Shown in pieces: positions 1 through 5,136 of a stretch of DNA of 5,136 nt. Both the position numbers and the translations under genes were made by a program. Origin of the DNA: Acidobacteriota bacterium (GTDB lineage: Bacteria; Acidobacteriota; Polarisedimenticolia; QHYA01); contig QHYA01000080.1 in assembly GCA_003223995.1 (NCBI GenBank), positions 1 to 5,136 of the forward strand. The letters are read 5' to 3'. Each line of letters opens with the position of its first letter. Within the stretch, counting starts at the first letter, position 1. The notes under the pieces are model-generated. The model made no database searches, was not told the origin of the DNA, and saw only the letters and a list, made by a program, of their open reading frames with translations.

Positions 1-2685
1 CTGGCTGAGAACCTCCTGGATCGATTCGTAGACGTCGTCCGAGGCGGAAAGATCGACGTAGGATCCGGTGCGAGTCCCCACAACGGTCATCTCCGAAGTC
101 GGGTATCGATCCGTGGGCAGGAGGGGTTTGCAAGCGGCGGGATTGCTGTTCATCCTCTCGGTCTCGTTCGAGGAGTACCCGAGAGTCCCCGGGCCGCACT
201 CGTCGTTGTCCCCCTGGACGAGGTACGTGAAGGCGGCCCCCGCGGGGGGAAGGTCGGCGTCGGAGGTCGTGGTGGCGGTGAGCCCCCGCACGAAGCAGGA
301 GCCGTAGTGCCCGGCCGAGAGGGAGCCGGTCAGCCCGCGAGTGACCAGGTAGGAATCGGAAGCGGCCAGGGCGTCCCAGGTGAGCGTGGCGACCGTTCCG
401 CTCCGCGTCAGGCGTAGGTTCCGCGCCTCCCGCGGGCGCGCGTCGTTCGGGTCGATGGGCTGGCAGTCGCAGGCATCGCCTACCCCATCGCCATCGGAAT
501 CCACCTGGCTGCTGTTGGCCGCCGCCGGACAGTTGTCGCAGAGATCTCCCCGTCCGTCGCCGTCCGTGTCCACCTGGACCGCGTTGTACGTCCCCAGGCA
601 GTTGTCCACGTTGTCGCAGATTCCGTCATTGTCCGCATCGTCCGGATTGGAGAAAGGACACCTATCGCAGGCGTCCCCCATCCCGTCCCCGTCCGAGTCT
701 GCCTGCAAGGGATTCGGCACGCTGGGGCAGTTGTCGCAGGCATCTCCGATCCCGTCTGCGTCCTGGTCGGACTGGTCGGGATTGAACGTATTCGGGCAGT
801 TGTCAATGTTCCCGCAGATGCCATCCCCGTCCGCATCATCCGGATTCGAAAGCGGGCAAGCATCGCAGGCGTCCCCGGTGCCGTCTCCGTCCGCGTCCGT
901 CTGGGAGGGGTTCGCGGCTGTGGGGCAGTTGTCGCAGACATCGCCGATCCCGTCCCCATCGCCGTCCGACTGGTCGGGATTGGATCTCGCGCAGCCCGTG
1001 GATTGCCCCGGCAGGCAGGGGTGGTCGTTGAGAATCCCGCTCGTATCGCCGTCGTTGAGCACTCCGTCACCGTCGTAGTCCACGCCGTTGAGCTGGTCGA
1101 TCCAGATGTCCTGGGTGCCGAGGCGGGCGTCTGTGAAGAGCGGGTGCGCGATGTCCCCCGAAGCGACGATCCCCGTGTAGTCGCCAAGGAAGCCGCTGGT
1201 CGAGACCGACTTCGGAATCGAATTGACATCGGTGATACGGACATTGGGCCCCCAGTGGAGCCCACCGTCGGCCGAAAGGCAGCCGTAGGCGTCCGTGAGC
1301 AGGTTGGTCGGATCGCGTCTCTTGTCGAGCCAGGAAACGTGCACCCGGCCAGCGCCGTCCACTGCCACCCAGGGGAAGAACTGATCGATACCGTTTCCCG
1401 GCGTGTCGTCGTTCACCCGGACCGGCGCGCTCCAGTGCAAGCCGCGATCTGTCGAGAAGGAAACCATCACGTCCGGGTCGCCGAAACGGCCGTCGTCCCA
1501 GACGATGTAGATGTTCCCCCGGTGCGGGCCGCTGCTGCGGTCCACGCCGAGCCCGGGAAGGACGACGTTGCGGAAGTCCCCCTGCCCCTTGAGGGTGTCG
1601 GCCGGTGAGACTCTCGCGGCGACGACGATGTCCGGGTTCGTGAAGGTCGCCCCACCATCCAGGGAGCGATCGAAGAGAATCCGGTTGTTGGTGAAGTCGG
1701 CCCAGGCGACGTAGATCTCGCCGTTCGGACCGACGCCGGGAGCCGCGCCGTTCTGGCTCCGAGGCGTGGCGTCCGAGATTTCCAAGGGGGGCGACCAGGA
1801 GATGTTCTGATTCGTGCTCTTCGAGAAGAAGATCGCCTCGCTGGAGGAGGCGCTTTCGTTCTCCCAGAACATGTAGAGGTTGTTGTTGGCGGGATCGGCG
1901 CTGATGTAGTCCTTGTCTCCGCCTGTGTCGATCTTGACCGGAGCCCCGAAGGTCGCTCCTCCGTCGGTCGATTTCGCGCAGTAGATGCCATCGGTGTTGA
2001 TTCCGCTGCTGTACACCAGGATGCCGAGATAGAAGTTCCCCGCCCCGTCGGCGGTGACCGAGGGATCCCCGGTGTTGGAGCTTGCGAAGAGCGGAGGCAT
2101 GTAGCGGCTCGACTGCCAGCTCTGCCCGCCGTCGGAGGTCCATCCGTAGCCGATGACGGTATTGCGCGTATCCCCCGTGAAGTAGTCGTTCCAGGCGCCG
2201 ACCAAGACCTGGGGATCGATCGCGCTGATCGCGATGGAGGTCTCGTTCTGGTCCTCGTAGGCGTTGTCCTGGTTGACCTTCTTGTCGGTCCCGAGTGCGA
2301 CGGAGGAGCCGGACGCCATCGGCTCCGGGGCGGATGAGCCCGCGGAGGAACCGCGAGACCTCTGGACAGGCGGCACGACCACCGGAAACAACCGCAGCCC
2401 TTCGGCCGATCCATCATCCGCCCCGGGCGCCCACGCGAGGGGAGCCGGAGTCAAGAAGAGGCAGGCGAGCAGAAGAGGCGCGACACAGCGAACCCGCCGT
2501 GCGGGTCCGCCTCCCGATGGGTATCCGAGGCCGGCGAGACGGTCCGACCGGGATGCTCTGGCGCGAATGTTGGCGATGACGACCCTCTGATGTGTGGCGT
2601 AGGAAGGTACGCCAGCCTCCCATGCCAGGCCAACAAATTCCTTCGAGGGCCTTGAGGGCTCTTGGGGGCCCTTGCGGGCTACCAT
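1..2685 (-). CDS. Secreted Asp-box (sialidase-like) propeller protein with thrombospondin type 3 repeats and Fn3-like domain, partial at C-terminus
   Basis: The frame is open from 2685 to the left edge (895 codons, no stop), so the C-terminus is missing. Numbering is from ATG 2683-2685. Residues 63-86 are RR followed by a hydrophobic stretch (VAPLLLACLFL), an export signal. A Ser/Gly/Pro linker follows, then a segment with NETSIAIS and GAWNDY typical of sialidase-like repeat proteins. Asp boxes of the form S-x-D-G-G-x-x-W/F have their Asp at 185, 241, 343, 413 and 473, with a degenerate box near 292; this predicts a six-bladed propeller. Residues 536-741 are thrombospondin type 3 calcium-binding repeats (DxDGDGxGDxCDNCP). 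Residues about 756-850 look Fn3-like (NLRLT, LTWDA, YLVTRG, YLVQG). Residues 856-895 (SYVDLSASDDVYESIQEVL) open another domain. I see no convincing sialidase catalytic residues, so a surface or secreted binding role is more likely than an enzyme. The start is doubtful: ATG 2685 leaves about 62 residues before the signal and overlaps the divergent gene, and no ATG, GTG or TTG lies in frame between it and TTG 2452-2454. Confidence 0.9.
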   Translation of the reverse strand, partial: MVARKGPQEPSRPSKEFVGLAWEAGVPSYATHQRVVIANIRARASRSDRLAGLGYPSGGGPARRVRCVAPLLLACLFLTPAPLAWAPGADDGSAEGLRLFPVVVPPVQRSRGSSAGSSAPEPMASGSSVALGTDKKVNQDNAYEDQNETSIAISAIDPQVLVGAWNDYFTGDTRNTVIGYGWTSDGGQSWQSSRYMPPLFASSNTGDPSVTADGAGNFYLGILVYSSGINTDGIYCAKSTDGGATFGAPVKIDTGGDKDYISADPANNNLYMFWENESASSSEAIFFSKSTNQNISWSPPLEISDATPRSQNGAAPGVGPNGEIYVAWADFTNNRILFDRSLDGGATFTNPDIVVAARVSPADTLKGQGDFRNVVLPGLGVDRSSGPHRGNIYIVWDDGRFGDPDVMVSFSTDRGLHWSAPVRVNDDTPGNGIDQFFPWVAVDGAGRVHVSWLDKRRDPTNLLTDAYGCLSADGGLHWGPNVRITDVNSIPKSVSTSGFLGDYTGIVASGDIAHPLFTDARLGTQDIWIDQLNGVDYDGDGVLNDGDTSGILNDHPCLPGQSTGCARSNPDQSDGDGDGIGDVCDNCPTAANPSQTDADGDGTGDACDACPLSNPDDADGDGICGNIDNCPNTFNPDQSDQDADGIGDACDNCPSVPNPLQADSDGDGMGDACDRCPFSNPDDADNDGICDNVDNCLGTYNAVQVDTDGDGRGDLCDNCPAAANSSQVDSDGDGVGDACDCQPIDPNDARPREARNLRLTRSGTVATLTWDALAASDSYLVTRGLTGSLSAGHYGSCFVRGLTATTTSDADLPPAGAAFTYLVQGDNDECGPGTLGYSSNETERMNSNPAACKPLLPTDRYPTSEMTVVGTRTGSYVDLSASDDVYESIQEVLSQ
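463..1080 (-). repeat. Thrombospondin type 3 calcium-binding repeat array, including a tandem 198-bp super-repeat
   Basis: This stretch of the secreted-protein gene encodes consecutive Asp-rich calcium-binding loops (residues about 536-741), each with DxDxDG-type acidic positions and paired cysteines. It opens with DYDGDGVLNDGD, an EF-hand-like loop. Within it, 661-858 and 463-660 are two ungapped 66-codon units that each read CPxSNPDDADxDGIC, then DNC, then two DxDxDGxGDxCD loops. By hand count 44 of the first 65 residues match. Such arrays bind many calcium ions and form stiff stalks in known proteins. The plus-strand Ser/Pro-rich reading of this region is only the antisense of the Asp/Gly codons. 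Confidence 0.92.
2595..2614. repeat. Perfect 7-bp inverted repeat with 6-bp spacer, operator-like
   Basis: TGGCGTA (2595-2601) and TACGCCA (2608-2614) are exact reverse complements separated by GGAAGG. The 20-bp dyad lies between the secreted-protein gene and the rightward operon and overlaps the -10 of the best minus-strand promoter candidate. A dimeric repressor site would have this size and position. It has no T-tract on either side, so it is not a typical intrinsic terminator. The symmetry is directly visible; the regulatory role is inference. Confidence 0.45.
2604..2633 (-). promoter_or_regulatory. Weak candidate promoter for the secreted-protein gene
   Basis: Reading the minus strand, TTGGCC (2628-2633) is followed after 18 bases by TACCTT (2604-2609), a modest match to a housekeeping -35/-10 pair. 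It lies next to one of the few AT-richer patches in the junction (around 2632-2640). If real, transcription would begin near 2597, downstream of ATG 2685, so that ATG could not be the start and translation would have to begin nearer the signal sequence. In GC-rich DNA such matches are common, so this is only a candidate. Confidence 0.2.
2641..2680. repeat. Four imperfect 10-bp direct repeats ahead of the rightward operon
   Basis: Four consecutive decamers are CTTCGAGGGC, CTTGAGGGCT, CTTGGGGGCC and CTTGCGGGCT; the last three fit CTTGNGGGCY. A period of about one helical turn puts each copy on the same face of the DNA. The block lies immediately upstream of the GTG at 2692 and contains the alternative TTG at 2662. 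It may be a binding-site cluster or a product of slippage. No protein partner can be deduced from the sequence. Confidence 0.5.
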
Positions 2686-2691
2686 ACCGCC

Positions 2692-4014
2692 GTGGGCGAG
2701 GCAAGAAGCCACGAGATCTATCGCGCGCGCTGGATCGTGCCTGTCGGCCGCCCTCCGATCGAGGGAGGGGAGGTCGTCGTCCGGGAGGGCGCGATCCTCT
2801 CGGTCGGCCGCCAGTCGCTGCCCGCCTCCGGGAAACGAGAGGACAACATCCACGACCTGGGCGAGGCGGTTCTGTTCCCTTCTCCGGTCAATGCGCACAC
2901 GCATCTGGAGTGGTCGCACCTGGAAGGGGGGGCGCCCAAGGGGCCCCCTTTCACCGGATGGGTGCGCGCCCTTCTTGCCTCTCCCAGGCCGGAGGCGAAA
3001 GATCAGCTCGCGGCCGCCGAGAGGGCTGCGAGAGGGTGTCTGGCCTCTGGAACCTTCTCGGTCGGCAACTTCTCCGCCTCCCTGGCCGAAGCGCCGATCA
3101 TGATCGAAGCGGGGCTCGGCGGCTCCATCTTTCAAGAGCTGATCGGCCTTCCGGCCAGCCGTGCAGAGCCGCTGGAGCGCGAGGCTCGGCAGTGGCGCGA
3201 GGTCTCAGCACGGAATCCGCAGGCCATCGGCCTGCCTGTTTTCCCTGCGCCCCACGGCCCTCATACGGTCAGCCGCGAGCTGCTCCTGCGTCTGGCGGCG
3301 GAGCTTGTCCATGGAGGCCGCCTCGCGCTCCATGTGGCGGAGTCCACGGAAGAGCTGGAGTTCCTGAGGACCGGGCTCGGCCCCTTTCGCGAGATCCACG
3401 AGGCCCGGGGAGGATGGGACGGCTCCTGGATGCCGCCCGCGACGACGCCTGTCCGCTACCTGGACAGCCTGGGACTGCTGACCCCCCGGACCCTGGCCGT
3501 GCACTGCGTTCATGTGGATGGCGGGGAGATCCGGTTGCTCGTCAGGCGCGGCACCAGCGTGGCCCTCTGCCCTCGGTCGAACCGGTGGACGGGAGCGGGC
3601 GTCGCTCCTCTCCCCTCGCTGTTGCAGGCTGGGGTCAACTGCGCGCTCGGAACCGACTCGCTGGCCTCCAACAGCGATCTCGACATGGCCGCCGAGCTGG
3701 CGGCGGCCCGCGAGACCTGGCCGTCGGTTTCTCCGGCTGAGCTCGTACGGATGGCGACGCTGGGAGGCGCCCTCGCTCTCGGACTGCATGGTCGGGAGCT
3801 GGGCCGGGGGGAGCTGTCCCCCGGGAGTCGAGCGCTGATGGCCTTCGCCGAGATCCCTCAAGGCGCCCTTGGAGCCTCCGACCCGTGTGCTATCCTCTGC
3901 GGCGATCATGGCGCCGTGCGTTTCAGGAAAGCGCCCCTGTCCGGAGCGCCGCGAGCCGCGGCGCCCTTCTCCGAAGAACGGAAAAACAAGCCGCAAGAAC
4001 ACAAGGAGAGCTGA
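2692..4014 (+). CDS. mqnX: Metal-dependent amidohydrolase, probable aminodeoxyfutalosine deaminase
   Basis: This 440-residue cytosolic enzyme belongs to the cytosine-deaminase/chlorohydrolase branch of the amidohydrolase superfamily, a TIM barrel that binds one divalent metal. Visible motifs, numbered from GTG 2692, are NAHTHLEWS with H69 and H71, APHGPH with H188 and H191, HVAES with H214 and E217, HCVH with H271 and H274, CPRSN, and LGTDSLASN with D322. HxH, H214 and D322 are the expected metal ligands, with E217 and one HCVH histidine at the reaction centre. NAHTHLE and LGTDSLASN resemble the deaminases that turn aminodeoxyfutalosine into futalosine in menaquinone synthesis, and the UbiA and UbiX genes downstream support this. 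Related guanine, SAH or other nucleoside deaminases remain possible. TTG 2662 is an alternative start adding ten residues; GTG 2692 was preferred because the family similarity begins just after it (YRARWIVP) and GTG is a stronger start codon. Neither has a clear Shine-Dalgarno. The last ~25 residues are unusually polar and basic. Confidence 0.85.
   Translation: MGEARSHEIYRARWIVPVGRPPIEGGEVVVREGAILSVGRQSLPASGKREDNIHDLGEAVLFPSPVNAHTHLEWSHLEGGAPKGPPFTGWVRALLASPRPEAKDQLAAAERAARGCLASGTFSVGNFSASLAEAPIMIEAGLGGSIFQELIGLPASRAEPLEREARQWREVSARNPQAIGLPVFPAPHGPHTVSRELLLRLAAELVHGGRLALHVAESTEELEFLRTGLGPFREIHEARGGWDGSWMPPATTPVRYLDSLGLLTPRTLAVHCVHVDGGEIRLLVRRGTSVALCPRSNRWTGAGVAPLPSLLQAGVNCALGTDSLASNSDLDMAAELAAARETWPSVSPAELVRMATLGGALALGLHGRELGRGELSPGSRALMAFAEIPQGALGASDPCAILCGDHGAVRFRKAPLSGAPRAAAPFSEERKNKPQEHKES
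3869..3896 (+). promoter_or_regulatory. Candidate internal promoter with extended -10 inside the amidohydrolase gene
   Basis: TTGGAG (3869-3874) and TATCCT (3891-3896) are separated by 16 bases, and TGC directly before the hexamer gives an extended -10 (TGnTATCCT). It sits near the 3' end of the amidohydrolase gene, about 120 bases upstream of the UbiA-family start, and could give the downstream genes independent expression. The match is better than the background in this GC-rich sequence but lies within coding sequence, so it may be chance. Confidence 0.25.
4003..4008 (+). promoter_or_regulatory. Ribosome binding site for the UbiA-family gene
   Basis: AAGGAG, a strong Shine-Dalgarno sequence, ends nine bases before GTG 4018-4020 and lies inside the last codons of the amidohydrolase gene. 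It fixes GTG 4018 as the start of the UbiA-family protein and suggests translational coupling to the gene before it. Confidence 0.85.
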
Positions 4015-4017
4015 CGG

Positions 4018-4884
4018 GTGAGCTTCGCGGCAGCCATTCGAACCTACGGCAGGATGGTCCGCTTCTCCCACTCGCTCTTCGCTCTCCCCTTTGCCCTCGC
4101 CGGCGCCGCGTTCGCTGCTGCGGGCCGCGGCGTGACCGCCTGGCAGCTTTTCTGGATCGTCGTGGCGATGGTCGGCGCCCGCAATGCCGCGATGGGATTC
4201 AACCGGCTCGCCGACCACCGCCTCGACGCCGCCAACCCGCGGACCGCGGGTCGGGAGCTGCCGCGGGGCGCTTTGACCCGCGGGGCTGTCTGGGCTTTTG
4301 TCATTGCGCTTTCCGCCGTGTTCGTCATCGCCTCGGCGATGCTCAACCCGCTCTGTCTCGCGCTGTCGCCTGCGGCCCTCGCGATCATCTTCCTCTACTC
4401 CTACACCAAGCGCTTCACCTGGGCCACTCAGTTCTTCCTGGGCCTCTCGCTCGCCATCGCTCCGGTCGGCGGGTGGCTCGCGGTGCGCGGGGAATTCGGC
4501 GCCGTCCCCCTCGTTCTTGCCGGCGCGGTGCTGGCCTGGGTTGCGGGCTTCGACATCATCTATGCCTGCCAGGACGTCGAGTTCGACCGAGGCGCGGGGC
4601 TGCGCTCGGTTCCCCAGCGTTTCGGCGTGCCAAGGGCGTTGTGGATCGCCCGTGCTCTTCACGCCCTGACCGTCTTCCTTCTCGCCTCGGTCGCCTGGCT
4701 GATGAACCTTCACGCCGCCTACCTGGTGGGTGTCGCCCTGGTCGGCGGATGCCTCGCCCTGGAGCACTCCCTCGTGCGCCCCGGAGACCTGTCGCGCGTG
4801 AACCTCGCCTTCTTCACGGCCAACGGAGCCGTCTCGATCCTCTACCTTGCCGCCGCGCTCGCCGGCATCGCCCTGAGGCCTTGA
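4018..4884 (+). CDS. mqnP: UbiA-family polyprenyltransferase, probable menaquinone (futalosine route) prenyltransferase
   Basis: This 288-residue integral membrane protein is normal in length for the family. It would transfer a polyprenyl chain from its diphosphate to an aromatic acceptor in the cytoplasmic membrane. Both Asp-rich, magnesium/diphosphate-binding motifs are intact: NRLADHRLDAANPRT (N62, D66, D70) and YACQDVEFD (D186, D190). YSYTKR (127-132) and GLRSVPQRFG (194-203) are also family features. Hydrophobic segments near residues 19-36, 44-60, 91-108, 112-128, 138-156 and 163-181, plus about three more C-terminal ones, match the usual nine-helix bundle. The gene starts three bases after the amidohydrolase stop and ends eight bases before the UbiX-family gene. 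That context favours prenylation of the dihydroxynaphthoate intermediate of the futalosine pathway. A 4-hydroxybenzoate prenyltransferase (UbiA proper) is the alternative and cannot be excluded from sequence alone. Confidence 0.93.
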   Translation: MSFAAAIRTYGRMVRFSHSLFALPFALAGAAFAAAGRGVTAWQLFWIVVAMVGARNAAMGFNRLADHRLDAANPRTAGRELPRGALTRGAVWAFVIALSAVFVIASAMLNPLCLALSPAALAIIFLYSYTKRFTWATQFFLGLSLAIAPVGGWLAVRGEFGAVPLVLAGAVLAWVAGFDIIYACQDVEFDRGAGLRSVPQRFGVPRALWIARALHALTVFLLASVAWLMNLHAAYLVGVALVGGCLALEHSLVRPGDLSRVNLAFFTANGAVSILYLAAALAGIALRP

Positions 4885-4892
4885 CCCCCGGC

Positions 4893-5136
4893 ATGACTAC
4901 GGCAGCCGCGAAACGGATCATCGTCGGCGTCTCCGGGGCTTCCGGGGCGATCTACGCCGTGCGGACGATCCGCGCCCTGCTGCTGCGCGGCTTCGAGGTG
5001 CATCTCGTCGTGTCGCGTTTCGGCGAGCGGCTCCTCGCCGATGAGACGGGGATCGACCTGGCCCGCGAAGGCTTCACGGAGATGGTCGCCCGGACGGAGG
5101 GGAACCCGGCCGGCCTCGGAGGCGTTCTCCGTCACG
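4893..5136 (+). CDS. ubiX: UbiX-family flavin prenyltransferase, partial at C-terminus
   Basis: Translation from ATG 4893 gives 81 residues before the right edge cuts the gene; family members are usually around 190-200 residues. The N-terminus has the flavin-binding signature IIVGVSGASGAIYAV (residues 9-23), then an amphipathic helix and the strand EVHLVVS (35-41), the Rossmann-like opening of UbiX/Pad1 proteins. These enzymes join dimethylallyl phosphate to reduced FMN, making the prenylated flavin needed by UbiD-type decarboxylases. After a UbiA-type gene this suggests a decarboxylation in quinone assembly, and a UbiD-family gene is expected nearby. In the futalosine pathway the equivalent proteins carry mqn names; ubiX is given here as the family symbol. 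The start is eight bases after the preceding stop, with only a weak, distant GAGG (4875-4878), so coupling to upstream translation is likely. Confidence 0.92.
   Translation, partial: MTTAAAKRIIVGVSGASGAIYAVRTIRALLLRGFEVHLVVSRFGERLLADETGIDLAREGFTEMVARTEGNPAGLGGVLRH

Noticed and set aside
380..1078. Plus-strand Ser/Pro-rich open frame with a regular repeat
   Set aside because: Its repeats are the antisense reading of the Asp/Gly codons of the thrombospondin type 3 array; the minus-strand reading has the conserved Cys and Asp pattern.
1067..2417. Two other minus-strand open frames (1067-2143 and 1467-2417)
   Set aside because: They are shifted frames of the propeller gene, Arg/Ser/Thr-rich with no domain, while the chosen frame has all the Asp boxes.
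2609..2633. TGGC-rich stretch as a sigma-54 promoter
   Set aside because: The GG and GC dinucleotides are not at the required -24/-12 spacing.
2414..2704. Minus-strand open frames over the divergent junction (2414-2704 and 2451-2636) as small genes or an alternative N-terminus
   Set aside because: Neither has a signal sequence or domain, and neither is in frame with the propeller. A frameshift joining them to the main frame would not give a better export signal.
2924..2950. Inverted repeat AAGGGGG/CCCCCTT as a possible terminator or attenuator
   Set aside because: It lies inside the amidohydrolase coding sequence within Gly/Pro codons, is made of G and C runs, and is not followed by a T-tract.
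3205..4767. Long minus-strand open frame (520 codons) opposite the amidohydrolase and UbiA genes
   Set aside because: It lies antisense to two genes with intact family motifs, and its product is a Gly/Glu/Arg-rich low-complexity chain with no recognisable domain, as expected from GC-rich antisense codons.
4842..5135. Minus-strand open frame at the right edge
   Set aside because: It is antisense to the UbiX-family gene, whose SGASGAIYA motif is clear on the plus strand.

Overview
The window is GC-rich and gene-dense, with mostly G or C in third codon positions, and all of it looks bacterial and chromosomal. I see no RNA genes, CRISPR array, insertion sequence or phage gene. Two features suggest a free-living bacterium of the Acidobacteriota or a neighbouring deep-branching phylum: a secreted Asp-box/thrombospondin-type-3 protein with an Fn3-like C-terminus, and a menaquinone-type gene run. 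This taxonomic reading is inference from protein style only.

Left half (1-2685, minus strand): one long open frame, still open at the left edge, encodes the N-terminal ~800-895 residues of a large exported protein. In order it has a hydrophobic export signal, a low-complexity linker, a six-Asp-box (BNR/sialidase-like) propeller, a calcium-binding thrombospondin type 3 array built from a tandem 66-residue super-repeat, an Fn3-like domain, and the start of a further domain cut by the window edge. No canonical start codon lies at a sensible distance upstream of the signal sequence.

Divergent junction (about 2569-2691): a short intergenic segment holds a perfect 7-bp inverted repeat with a 6-bp spacer, a weak minus-strand promoter candidate overlapping it, and four imperfect 10-bp direct repeats just before the rightward operon.

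Right half (2692-5136, plus strand): three closely packed genes. They encode a metal-dependent amidohydrolase of the aminodeoxyfutalosine deaminase/cytosine-deaminase-like type, a UbiA-family membrane prenyltransferase, and the start of a UbiX-family flavin prenyltransferase that runs off the right edge. Gaps are 3 and 8 bases, so they probably form one operon. Together they fit the futalosine route to menaquinone: the first would deaminate aminodeoxyfutalosine, the second would attach the polyprenyl tail, and the third would make the prenylated flavin for a UbiD-type decarboxylase expected further right. The pathway assignment is inference; the family assignments rest on visible motifs.

I found no clear previously undescribed system. 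The most interesting parts are the start and control region of the secreted protein and the regular duplication inside its calcium-binding array.
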